A stretch of DNA of 64,000 nt, from NCBI RefSeq assembly GCF_029784155.1, contig NC_073692.1:233448503-233512502 (forward strand). Direction: 5' to 3'. Source of the stretch: Uranotaenia lowii. Its lineage: Eukaryota > Arthropoda > Insecta > Diptera > Culicidae. Both the position numbers and the translations under genes were made by a program. Shown in pieces: positions 12,493 through 22,327 of this stretch (within the stretch, counting starts at the first letter, position 1; every line of letters starts with the position of its first letter). Under the pieces are notes generated by a model, which had not been told where the DNA came from, did not search any database, and worked only from the letters and a program-made list of their open reading frames with translations.

Positions 12493-13143
12493 CCCAGGTA
12501 ACCACCAAGCATTTAAAACAGCACGTAAGTAGCACTATATACGCATATACGGCAGATGGATTAAAGCTACTAAGCATTAGATAAGCATTTATGTAGCCCT
12601 GAATGCTACTCAAATGCAGGTTTTGGCAAAATATACGGCTACTTTAGTGCTAAACCCTACAAATGTTCCCAACTTGGCATTTAAAAAGCATTCGAAATGC
12701 TGATTTAATGCTTCGCCGTTCCTTTTAAAAAAAATCCTGGGATCACCACTCTCAGATATTTTTATCTCGTGTTCTTCTTTACCGACCCACTCTTCTCTTT
12801 CTTTGCTGCATATCACCCTCTCTTTATTCACTCGACCTTTTGCCATTGTATACCACCCTTGTGTGGTGAAAACTCTTGGAGTTGATGTTCCTTCTCCTGG
12901 AACGGGATCCTGGATCCTAGCGACATCAATATCAACGGACGATTCCTTTATCCACTGAGCTATAAGAGAAACCTGATGGAACATGATATTTTTGTTCCAT
13001 TAAAACAACACGTCACCTGCATTTGAGTAGCATTCAGGGCTACATAAATGCTTATTTAATGCTTAGTAGCTTTAGTCCACCTGCTGTATATGCGTATATA
13101 GTGCTATTTACGTGCTGTCTTAACTGCTTGATGGTTACCTGGG
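12493..13143. repeat. Foldback unit with ~128-bp inverted arms and a tRNA-like core
   Basis: Bases 12493-12621 return inverted at about 13014-13143 with only scattered differences. Both arms carry CAGCACGTAA, the block ATATACGCATATAC and TGCTACTCAAATGCAGG. Between the arms, on the minus strand, is a tRNA-like stretch. Its A-box match TAGCTCAGTGGATAAAG (minus strand, 12948-12964) fits the consensus; a degenerate B-box-like GGATCCAGGATCCCG (12903-12917) fits poorly. The core therefore may derive from a tRNA-related SINE carried inside a DNA element. Confidence 0.65.
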
Positions 13144-13387
13144 TTGTGTCCATCTTTAAACAGTGTGAGCGTTTTTTCAGTGACACCGAGATGGAGTAAA
13201 TGCGTCTTCTACCATATCAAAAGGCAATCTTTAAAGGGGTGTGTCCACATACACCTTTTTCATTTTTCCATTCTCGCGAGTCTTATAGTTCTGATAATGT
13301 CCATCGTAGATTTTACTACGGAATCCGGCATCTGTTCGCTTAGGTGCACTCTTTATTGGATAAGTGTTTACATTTAAATCCTTTTAA

Positions 13388-14014
13388 CGTTCTCCAACGG
13401 TGGTGCATTTTAAACATCCATGAAAAGCATTGAAGTTCACGGTTCCAGAAAACTATGGACAGTTACTTTCACATATAACAGAAAATAATTATAGTTTATT
13501 ACCTTTTATAAACGCTCTAGCTGGAGAATCACAGATGAAAGCTCTTATTTTGGCACTTAGTTTGAAGCCATTGATAATAATGCCTGTATTTAAAATAGGT
13601 AATGCTTCATCAACGAATGGTTCCAAATATTCTTCCACACGTTTCGGTTTGATTTTACCGTGGAATACCCCAATAATCATTGGTTAAATATTCGGTTCTT
13701 CATGCACGTTAAATAAAATAGGCCAAACTTGATCTGTACCATTTTTAAATAGCGGCAGACCACCAATATTGAAATTGACAGAAATCTCACGAGAATTTCT
13801 CAAGCTGTTAAAAGCTTTGCGAAATCGTTGTTCTGTAAAATATTGCGATAAACGTGATAGAAGAGGTTTCAGCGCTGAATGGGATATTTTGAACTCTAAA
13901 CACCATTGACGAAGAAAGAGGTATTGAGGACGTAGCCAAAGGTGTTACATCTGGAGCATCTTGCGTTGAAGATGATGTTGGAAGTGGATAAGTACTTGTT
14001 GACGGTGTATTCAA
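13388..14014 (-). pseudogene. Tnp2-like transposase remnant
   Basis: The minus strand, read in two frames with an in-frame stop, gives a conserved series. It runs from LRQWCLEFKISHSALKPLL (about 13860-13920) to ISVNFNIGGLPLFKNGTDQV and WPILFNVHEEPN (13690-13790). A stop codon follows, then IIGVFHGKIKP, IRAFICDSPARAFIKG (13489-13680) and finally FHGCLKCTTVGER (about 13388-13440). The series 'NIDGLPLFKS..WPIL', 'CDAPARAFIK' and 'GC.KC...G' is typical of the Tnp2-like transposases scattered through insect and cnidarian genomes. At least two frameshifts and one stop disable it. It lies centrally in the element with CCCAGGTAACC ends, which it may once have mobilised. Confidence 0.7.
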
Positions 14015-14375
14015 AAAAGTGTTTGGTGTGCCCGAAAGATTGGCAAGATCACTGTTCTATGAATCATCTATTTCACTGTACCGCTTCAAATTTCGATTGT
14101 ATGAACCACTTTTGATGATATTTTCCCACTTTTTTGAACAATCCATTTTTCTTATATGGACAATATTAATCACTCTTCAAATATTCAAAACAAACATCTG
14201 TACACAAAGAAAAACATGCCATCTAGAAGTAATGGATATAAATCAGGTTTGTTTGATTATACCTAGACATTATGATACGATTATGAATGAACAACCAACT
14301 GAACACCTAGGTAGAACTCAGCAAACTGTTTAAGTTAAACATCACAATGAAATCATTTGGGTAAAATCAAGACAC

Positions 14376-14428
14376 GAACGCCACTAACGTGGTAAAGTGT
14401 CTATAATTAGAGGAAGAAGAAGAAGAAG
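14376..14428 (+). mobile_element. Very short retroposed 3' tail ending in (GAA)n
   Basis: A 53-bp insert ends in a GAA-repeat tail. It is flanked by a 21-bp direct repeat with one mismatch (14355-14375 and 14429-14449, beginning ATTTGGGTAAAAT). The sequence just upstream of the tail can form a stem-loop: GACAC pairs with GTGTC and CCAC with GTGG. Stem-loops plus a simple-repeat tail are typical of non-LTR retrotransposon 3' ends. The duplication could be as short as 13 bp if the insert starts earlier. Confidence 0.6.
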
Positions 14429-14844
14429 ATTTGGGTAAAATAAAGACACATATTATTATTCACCCAACAATCCGTTTTACAAAACCCTCTACGGTTTACG
14501 GTATCTACAAATCAGAAATAAGCATCTTCAATAAATCAGCATTATATCTGCATTTCCACTGCTTCTTACAGTCTGTTAGCATTTAATATGCGTAACTATT
14601 TTTAATCAGTATCCAAAATGCGATTTTAAATATTTTTTCCATTGCATTATTTAAGCATTAAAAGTTATTTTATGGCTATTGTGCATTCAAAAAGCTTTTT
14701 ACTGACTTAAAACTTTTAAATAGAATATCACATGGTTATTTAAAACAACTATGCATTTCAAATGCTTATAAACTACAACAAGCAGCGGAAATGCAGATAT
14801 AATGCTTATTTAATGCTTATACTAATGCTTGGTGGTTACCTGGG

Positions 14845-15666
14845 TAGGACTTCAGCTGTACTTCTAAACCCATCATACAATCAGACAATGTAGATCGTGG
14901 CTTGTTACAACTTTGTTTCAAAGACAGCGAACCATTTTTGTTTCAATCTACAACGTGTCAGGTTAAAAATAACTGTTTTTTCAAGAGATTTTTACTTTGA
15001 CTGTTACTCCTGAAGGTGATGTGATAGGACTTTGACATATTCAACAAACTTATGTATTTTGATCAGATAAACAACTTTGTCAAAGACATCAAAGCCCTAA
15101 TTTAAAAAACAAAAAGTTAGCATTTTTATCTCGTTATCGGTGGACCCCTCGGCAAAAATGTTGATACTAGAATATGCTCCATGTAAAACTGAACAATGTT
15201 GTTGACGACATCAAATGTCTATCTCTTCATGCGCTATGAATTTCGTACAGCTAGATTGATGTTCTGCACCATTGTGCACTGTACTCTTCACGTGGCACCA
15301 GTAAAATTGATACTCTGATGTGATTGTCAATCTTCCTTACGGAGTGAAAAAACGCTATTAGCCGAGAAGGAGCACATTGCCGAAAATTGTCATTTTTGCT
15401 TCAGGATCAAGGCAACTCAAACATTTTTTAATCTGACCAACCCAAAGCTTGCCAGATTGTCCGGATTTGAACTTAATTTGAAAATCATGCAAATGTTTAT
15501 TTTGTTTGCAAAATCATACAAAAAACTCTAATTCAACAAAATAATCATGACCGGTTTATGGAAGCTTAGAATATGATATTTTGAAACCAAATGCACAGAT
15601 ATTGTCAGATATTGACAGATATTTATTGACCAGAAAGTCAAATATCTATTTATCTGGCAAAGTACA
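14845..15666. other. No gene recognised
   Basis: I see no repeat ends, RNA gene or plausible exon between the CCCAGGTAACC element and the reverse-transcriptase remnant. Confidence 0.4.
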
Positions 15667-16745
15667 CTATATTTTTTGGCATTTTTTTATTGTATAGTCC
15701 ACATGCTCTATAAAGTTTAGCTTATCGTCAACTTGCACTCCTAGATATTTTATTTGACGTACTCTTTGGATTACAAATCCCCCAATAAGCAGATTTGGGC
15801 AATTCACAATTTTTCGGTTGCCTATAATCATCCAGTTGGTTTTATCGAGATTCAAGAATAATTTTCGTTGTTTCAGATACTCAGTAATGTTTTCCAAATC
15901 AGCTTTTGCTTCATGCATTATGAGTTCTAAGTTTTTACCTGTCCAATAAAACACTGAATCATCAGGTCAGTTTGAGGTGACCGTACTTTAGGAACATTTT
16001 CAGGTCGTTAAAGTATAAGATAAAAAGAATTGGCCCTAGGTCACTTCCTTGAGGGTCACCGGACACCCAACCTTTTTTTCTTTAAACAGTAAGACGAGCT
16101 GAATTTTGTCCGTTGCATTCTATTTTCCAAGTAACTTTTGAACCAGTTTAAGTCCATGCCACTCAACCAATTCTTGTTAACACATCTAACAGTTTCAGTC
16201 GATCAATCGTTTCAAAGGCTCTCTTAAAGTCAGTAGCGTCCATTCCAGGGGGCTCAATGGAGCCTTTTGGTGTGGGGGAGTGTGGTGGGCCGCTACAATA
16301 AAAAAAATTAAAAAAAAAAATAAAAAGTAAAGGAAAACGGCGACTGTGTAATTCCAATTTTCAACATTCTCTCTCCATTTTAGAAATATAGAATTTACTG
16401 CTGCTTCCGTGGAATGTTGCTTTCTGAATCCATTGTTCCTCAATCAAAATATTTTCCAACTCAATGAATTGTAGCAATTGTCGTTTGATTGCTAATTCTA
16501 GCACTTTTTCTTGTAACTCTAACATGTTAATAGGTCTGAATGAGGTTGATTCACGTGCATTGGGCTGTTTTGGTACAGGGATCAGTGTTGAAAATTCCCA
16601 TGTATTTGGTATAGTACGTAATTGCAGACTAGTGTTTATAAATTCCAATAGTGGATTTGCAAGTATTGTTAAAGAGTCCTTGAAAACTCTCAGTGATACA
16701 TTGTCGATGCTTGCTGGAGATTTACTATTTCAAAAAATTCTTGAA
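15667..16745 (-). pseudogene. Non-LTR retrotransposon reverse transcriptase, broken
   Basis: Read from high to low coordinates, the minus strand holds an ordered RT domain. ASIDNVSLRVFKDSL and PLLEFINTSLQ come first (16640-16740). Then LIPVPKQ...FRPINMLELQEKVLE (about 16540-16610) and FRKQHSTEAAVNSIFLKW (16380-16440). Next is DFKRAFETIDRLKLLDVL (16180-16235), followed by DDSVFYWTG (about 15945-15970), the family's [FY]ADD box with the first two positions lost. The C-terminal part has LFLNLDKTNWMIIG and IKYLGVQVDDKLNF (15670-15880). Frameshifts, stops and an A-tailed insertion at 16245-16330 show that it is dead. The motifs suggest the Jockey/CR1 side of non-LTR elements; no endonuclease domain is seen, so the copy is 5' truncated. 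Confidence 0.78.
16245..16330 (+). mobile_element. Short A-tailed insertion interrupting the RT remnant
   Basis: Within the RT frame, sequence unrelated to RT begins near CCAGGGGGCTCAATGGAGCC. It continues TTTTGGTGTGGGGGAGTGTGG and ends in a long A-rich run (16287-16327). The head GGCTC-AATG-GAGCC is a perfect small hairpin. The same head, with a different loop (TTCC), the same TTTTGGTGTGGGGGAGTGTGG and an A-run, occurs at 36313. A retroposed small transcript is the simplest reading; I could not define a clear target duplication. Confidence 0.5.
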
Positions 16746-17849
16746 CAGTAACGCTTTCGAAGGAATTTAAAAGCTAAGAGAGAAAATTATTAAAGAAATA
16801 AAATTAAAAAAAATCTAAGTTTCTTTACCGACTTTAAAACGCATGTTTTAATATTTAAAAGTGATTTAAATGAAAAAATAAAAAATTTCTATAATTCTCT
16901 ACGTAAATTGAGAGTTTTAAATCTCTTTTTGTAAATAACCCTATGATTTTAAGTTGCTGTGAATCAGAGTTCGATGGATATTTGCAATGTTCTAATTTTA
17001 TTTTTCTAAAACTTAAGCATTGACATTTTGACAAATACGATAAAATGTAACTTGAGAAGATGATGATATAATTCAAAGAAGATAATCAAATGGATTTCAG
17101 ATAACTGATAACAAGAAACAGAATGTTAAATAGAAATTTGCTCAAAAAATTGAAAAAAAAATATTTATTTGAAGCATAAAATCACGAAATTTCATATTAC
17201 GAGAAGTGTTGTTTGAGAACACTGCAAAAAGAGATATTTCGCGTAATTTTCGAAAGATTCAGTATACGGTGAAGAATACTTTTAAAATGATTTTGGAGAA
17301 AAAAGAGGAGATTTATTCAAACTGTTGAAAATGGCAAAACATTTCAGCAAAAAATAACTCTGAAGTGTCTAGGATTCTCTGTAAATGGAGAAAGTTATGT
17401 GAAACGAAAAAAACAGAAGATATTGGTTTTCAGCTTTCGCTGGAAATCAAAAAAATAAAAATAAAAACTAACAAATTATCACGATAATGTTCCCCCCTGG
17501 TGGTAGGCACTACAATTAACATTTCTTTGGATAAAAGTAAAGGTAATTAATTACAGGGACAAAAATATCTGCGAAACGCAAAACAACGCACTGAACTAGG
17601 TTTAATACTGTCAAAAGCAAGGAAAAGTAGCAGCAAGAAAATAGCAGTTATAAATTGATATTATTAAATCCTAACTATTTTTTTTCTGTAATTGAGTTTT
17701 GTTGAGGTTCACTTAACATAATTTGTTATAAATATTACAAAAATAAGCCGTAACTGACTCGATTCATGCTATTTTACGGTACCAATCCAGTTCCATGAAC
17801 ATAAATAATGATTTGCCGTCTTCCTACATGAAAATTTTTTTTTGTTTAA
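16746..17849. other. AT-rich stretch, no gene recognised
   Basis: Apart from ordinary short open frames I see nothing assignable here. The segment may include more of the decayed retrotransposon or the body of the possible Helitron-like end that follows. Confidence 0.4.
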
Positions 17850-17885
17850 AGTCAAAGGGTCAACAAAGTTTGCCGGGTCAGCTAG
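17850..17885 (+). other. Possible Helitron-like 3' terminus
   Basis: The phrase TTTGCCGGGTCAGCTAG followed by T resembles the CTRR ends of insect Helitron-like elements, which insert next to T. I could not identify the matching 5' TC end or a clean terminal hairpin, so this rests only on the terminal phrase. Confidence 0.25.
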
Positions 17886-17937
17886 TGAATTATAAATTTT
17901 CAATTCCTGCTTTTACTCCGATTGTAAATTTAACACC

Positions 17938-18047
17938 GTCGACCTTGGCCTAAGTCAGAGGTCATGAGATCGAGTCTCGGACACGGCATACATAGTACTA
18001 TTTCCGTGGGCTGGTGGTGTTAGCTTCAAATAAGATGCTAGCCATTA
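17938..18047 (+). mobile_element. tRNA-derived SINE-like copy 1
   Basis: This segment is homologous, in the opposite orientation, to 42350-42468. Both contain GTCATGAGATCGA around a B-box (GATCGAGTC fits GWTCRANNC here), then the shared body ACATAGTACT, GTGGGCTGGTGG and GCTAGCCATTA. The head of this copy is shorter, lacking the part between the two promoter boxes that copy 2 keeps. Two dispersed copies with a Pol III B-box argue for a SINE family. Confidence 0.6.
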
Positions 18048-18235
18048 AGTTTCACTGAGATCCTATACCCAGCTAACATGAAATCGTAATAGAAATGATA
18101 ATCCAAATCGAATATTGAGACATTTTCAAAAACCATCGAAAATAAGTTTTTATTGAATGATTTTCTATCATTCATTTAATACAAGCCTTGCCCAAAAAAA
18201 AGTTGAGTAGGATAGCAGTTTACTCAATTCGTATA

Positions 18236-19583
18236 CACTGCCGGCCAAAAGTTTGGGATCACCCGCTAAAAAACATGCAAATTTTGATCGTTCATATCTC
18301 AGCCGTCTTAGGACATATTGTAAATCTTCTGAACTCATTTGAAAGATAATAAGCAATAGCTATTTCGGAGTTATTTTGCCCAGAAATAATGTTTTAGTTT
18401 TGCACCTAAAACTTAACCTAAAGTTAGAGCATTTTCGAAAAAACGCACTCAATATTCAAAGCCGATCATCTCGCGATAGGGTGAATCAAATTTCAAAACT
18501 TGAGTTGCATTAGAATCCTTATTCTATACTTCTCAAAACACAATCAAAAAATTTTGTGCAAAAATTTAAGAATAAACTTTTAATTAATAAAATAGACACT
18601 TAAGTTATCGTCCAAAAGTTTGGGATCACCCCTAGTATGGTGTATCGACCAAAAGTTTGGGATCATTTTTTCAAAAACATGCAAATTTATCTCATTCATA
18701 TCTTTCTCATCTAACATCGTATTGCAAATCTGAAGGGTGCATTTGAAAGCTTAGGAATTGTTGTTTTTTCATAAATTCATTCAAAAATTATATTTTAAAT
18801 CCATAACCATAAAAAATTCACAATCATAAGTGTGAATTTTCAAAAAACAATTAATTTCAAGTAAATTGTTTATGGTTATCACTTTAAAATATAATTTTTG
18901 TATGAATTTATGGAAAAACAACAATTCCTAAGCTTTCAAATGCACCCTTTAGATCTGCAATACGATGTTAGATGAGAAAGATATGAATGAGATAAATTTG
19001 CATGTTTTTGGCCAATACACCATACTGAGGGGTGATCCCAAACTTTTGGACGATAACTTAAGTGTCTATTTTATTAATTAAAAGTACATTCTTAAATCTG
19101 TTGTGGTATGAGCCTACTTGGTTGAATGATTCGACTGAATCAAAGCAATCGAAAGATTCCTTTTAATTCAACCACGGTATGTACCGTGTACGGTGTATAC
19201 CGTGGTTGAATTAAAAGGAATCTTTCGATTGCTTTGATTCAGTACATTCTTAAATTTTTGCACAAAATTTTTTGATTGTATTTTGAGAAGTATAGAATAA
19301 GGATTCTAATGCAACTCAAATTTTGAAATTTGGTCCACGCTATCGCGAGATGATCGGCTTTGAATATTGAGTGCGTTTTTTTGAAAAGGCTCTAACTTTA
19401 GGTTAAGTTTTAGGAGCAAAACTAAAACATTATTTATGAGCAAAATACCTCCGAAATAGCTATTGCTCATTATCTTTCAAATGAGATCAGAAGATTTGCA
19501 ATATGTCCTAAGACGGCTGAGATAGTAACGATCAAAATTTGCATGTTTTTAGGCGGGTGATCCCAAACTTTTGGCCGGCAGTG
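18236..19583. mobile_element. Foldback Tc1/mariner-like element, 1.35 kb
   Basis: The ends CACTGCCGGCCAAAAGTTTG and its inverse, bordered by TA on both sides (18234-18235, 19584-19585), are those of a Tc1/mariner-like element. The inverted repeat extends almost to the centre: arms 18236-18830 and 18870-19583 mirror each other. They include a second internal terminus-like phrase, CCAAAAGTTTGGGATCA (18609, 18651 and inverted near 19030), and an AAATTATATTTTAAA-like core. There is no transposase. The right arm is interrupted by a 143-bp hairpin element at 19098-19240. Confidence 0.85.
19098..19240. mobile_element. 143-bp hairpin element, copy 1, with a 15-bp target duplication
   Basis: The insert is flanked by identical 15-bp copies of AGTACATTCTTAAAT (19083-19097 and 19241-19255). 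The mirrored left arm of the host element shows the uninterrupted site, which proves an insertion. The 5' part reads TGTTGTGGTATGAGCCTAC; the rest forms a near-perfect hairpin with arms of about 46 bp (GAATCAAAGCAATCGAAAG ... CTTTCGATTGCTTTGATTC). There is no A-tail or simple-repeat tail. A second copy lies at 35223-35341. Confidence 0.8.
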
Positions 19584-19727
19584 TATATGTCACCAAAATG
19601 TTGAGAATATGCCAATTTATGATTCGAGTGAACTGATTTACGTTAAATGGGCGGTCCTTGACACTCTATCTGGTATCTCCCTTTCTTCCTTTGACCGGTT
19701 CTCACCTATAGAGCTATAGCGTGGATC

Positions 19728-20422
19728 ATGAGACCGCTGCAAGTTTTGTATGAAAATTTCAAACTCTTAAATTTTTACACCTCCTATAACTTTTTTTTGG
19801 TTGTTTTTGCTGCCAGAAATAGCAAGAAAAATTATGGAAGCGATCTATTCAATCCTGAGTTAGCGCAACGAATTTTAATTTTGTATGTAAATTTGTATGG
19901 AAAATCAAAATTTTTCATTTAAAAATCACCAGAGCTGTACTTAAAGTTCAAAAAAATATAACTTTGAATGAAAAATATTCCTTGATACTTGTAGTACAAT
20001 TCATGTAAACAAACCACAAACCTAACTTTTACCCCAGAAAAGATATTCGATGTTGTACAAATTTTTTTTTCAACTTTATTTTTTTTAATTTTAGCGTTTT
20101 TGACTGCTTGTTCGAAAGCTGTGAAACCGTAGGATGATAATAAAAAAAATCTCAAAAAACTGCTTTGCATAGCCAGCAAATTTATGGATTTGTATAACAT
20201 TTGCAAAAACATTTTATAAAATTATTAAATGCTCTAGCAAACAAAGTCTGCTATTTTTAAATACTTTTCAATGGATTCAGATTTTTTATTTTTAAATGGT
20301 GATAACGTTTTTCATGATTTCAGCTGCTTGTTATGTTACCAAAAAATGAAGCTTAAGAATAGTCAAAACCAAAAACCGAAGACCAACTTAATTTCAAGCT
20401 GATTTGAAATTTCTGGATGATT
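19728..20422. repeat. Dispersed ~0.7-kb repeat, copy 1
   Basis: The segment aligns by eye with 36517-37158 over its whole length. Shared phrases include TTTGCTGCCAGAAATAGCAA, ACCCCAGAAAAGATATTCGA and CTTAAGAATAGTCAAAACC. Just after it (20448-20500) a stretch of its interior (CATACAAATTTCCATACAAA ... GCGTTGCGCTAACTCAG) returns inverted, so this copy may be one arm of a larger foldback. No protein is recognised. Confidence 0.7.
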
Positions 20423-20611
20423 GAATGAGCAAAAAAAATTTTTTTTCATACAAATTTCCATACAAAATTGAAACGCGTTGCGCTAACTCAGGAATCAACC
20501 AAATCATCTCAAATTTTACACTGAGGCTTGGTGATCCGAAAGGCATCGAAGAAACATATGGGAGCAAAAAGTCATTTTTTGCAGCGGTCAAGTGGATCAT
20601 ATCAACTGATG

Positions 20612-20689
20612 AGTTGGCATCATGGTAAGATATCGGACAGTGAACTCGGAGGACTGGAGTTCAAATCTCGGTTGGAGAATTTTTTTTTT
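20612..20689 (+). mobile_element. tRNA-like Pol III module ending in T9-10
   Basis: TTGGCATCATGGTAAGA (from 20614) resembles an A-box, and GGAGTTCAAATCTC (20656-20669) contains a perfect B-box (GTTCAAATC), with normal spacing of about 44 bases between them. A run of T (20680-20689) follows, matching a Pol III terminator. The cloverleaf stems do not pair convincingly, so this is more likely a tRNA-derived SINE head than a tRNA gene. Confidence 0.5.
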
Positions 20690-21621
20690 CGTTTACTCAA
20701 ATTTGTTAAAATCGTTTATTTTGCTTTTTGTGGGGAAATCGAATTGTAGGAATTTTGTCATTGTAGATATATCGCCTCCACTTTTGTAGCTATATACTTT
20801 TTTGGTAAGTTTAATACAATCTTTTCATCTGGTATTCTTGTTTGAATAACTCTGTTGTTCCTGCGATATACCTTCTTAAATGTTTGCTGGGTATGTGTTT
20901 GTTCAATGATCAATTTCGTATGTGAATTTGATATGTAATTTGCTTTTCAATCTTGAATTGCAATGATGAATTAATTTGAGACTCTGAATATGGCTCTGGA
21001 TAATATCTGATTTTAGGTTTTGAATTTAACTCTTGAGCTATTATTTCTATATCTCCAAGGAATTTGAATTTTATCCTTTGTATTATTTTTTAAACTTTGA
21101 ATTCTAAGTCTGCAATCCTAATATTACTTCCCAATTGTCATGAGGGAAATGTTTATTCTACACATACAAGGCGTTCAATGGTGAAGTGAAAAACATTTTA
21201 ATATTTATTTTTGAATTCCTCTAAACCAGAGAATATTAGTAGGTAATAGACAAAATCTATTACGTTTGGTCAGCTCAGCTCAGTTGGTATATTTTTTTTT
21301 CCAATATGCAGAGCAATGTAACTAAAAGAGCAGAGAAGTATCGTTCACAAGACGATGTCAAAAACTATAGTTTCCTTCTTTACACTAGGCTTATAATCAA
21401 CATGCACCTACTAATTAGTGTTAATTTTTCTCTTTTCAGGTAAGACACGTGCCGTTAATAAATTGTCGTAAGATCAGATTGATCCGATCGCAATAACAGA
21501 TAAGTTCTAAAATATGTATTTCTCACTGCTGCAGGATTAATATATTTTTGCAGTTTTTGTTTTTTATGATTTATTCAAAAGGATTTGTTTTTCAATTGAC
21601 AAGCTTTAAAATTTAATCGTC
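20690..21621. other. No gene recognised
   Basis: The stretch is AT-rich, with internally repetitive words of the TTGAATTT/TCTGAAT type between about 20930 and 21130. I see no repeat ends or exons. Confidence 0.4.
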
Positions 21622-21634
21622 AAGTTATTTTATC

Positions 21635-21661
21635 AAACGTCTCTAATAAAATTAAAAAAAA
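21635..21661 (+). mobile_element. Ultra-short retroposed tail (27 bp) with a 13-bp target duplication
   Basis: The 27-bp insert AAACGTCTCTAATAAAATT plus an A-run lies between perfect 13-bp copies of AAGTTATTTTATC (21622-21634 and 21662-21674). The 19 non-tail bases are identical to the 3' end of the poly(A)-tailed insert at 45405-45491, read on its minus strand. This is therefore a target-primed insertion truncated to its last few bases. Confidence 0.8.
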
Positions 21662-22327
21662 AAGTTATTTTATCCGTTTCAAAGCGTGTACAAAACATTG
21701 AGTTATCTAATGATTACAACAAGAGTTTCTGTGTGGGTTAGATCCACTGAACATAATTACTAGAACCTAATGTTGCAGATATATTTTGAAAAGGCGTCCA
21801 ATTAAAAATGAAACTAGTATTCAAATATTCTCGTGGTATGATCAAAATATATTCAATAGAAAACAAACTGGTTCCGATAAGTAGAATCATTTTTTCAATC
21901 TCATCATACAAGATTGTGTTTTGCTTTCAAGCGTGGTCGGTATTGCCTTGGCACGTGATTCCGAAATCCGGTTTGAGGTTTTCATTCGCAGATTTCTTAA
22001 CTTCTATTAGCGGCGCTATCAAACTTTGCGGTGCTAGTTTGTAGAAGACGACAGCGCAGCAATAAGTTACTCCATCAAACGAGCTTTGACGTACTTTTGT
22101 GGTTTAAATGTGAAATATTGTCACAATGTGATCATTTAATATGATGATAAAGTTGATACAAAACAGCTTTTATCGGATGATTTTAGGATGTTTTTGACCA
22201 ACTTCAAGAACAAATGCAACTTTTTTTTTGTTTTCAAGCTTTAGTGCGCTATCAGATTGAGCGGTCAAACTCATGACTAAAGTTTTTTTTTTCTCACGGA
22301 CACGTGCGTTATTGGTTGCCTAATCTA

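Larger units (their letters stand above)
12493..14844. mobile_element. DNA transposon with CCCAGGTAACCACCAAGCAT ends and a dead Tnp2-like transposase
   Basis: The first 21 bases at the left are repeated inverted at the right end (14824-14844), and both ends abut TA (12491-12492, 14845-14846). Inside are a foldback unit (12493-13143), a broken transposase on the minus strand (13388-14014), a retroposed tail (14376-14428), and subterminal repeats of ATGCTTATTTAATGC-like words near the right end. The transposase type plus the matching ends argue that this is one 2.35-kb element, with the foldback unit either its own left end or a related MITE inserted there. Confidence 0.65.

Noticed and set aside
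20612..20689. A functional tRNA gene with T-run terminator
   Set aside because: Promoter boxes are present but a cloverleaf cannot be drawn, and it follows a dispersed repeat.
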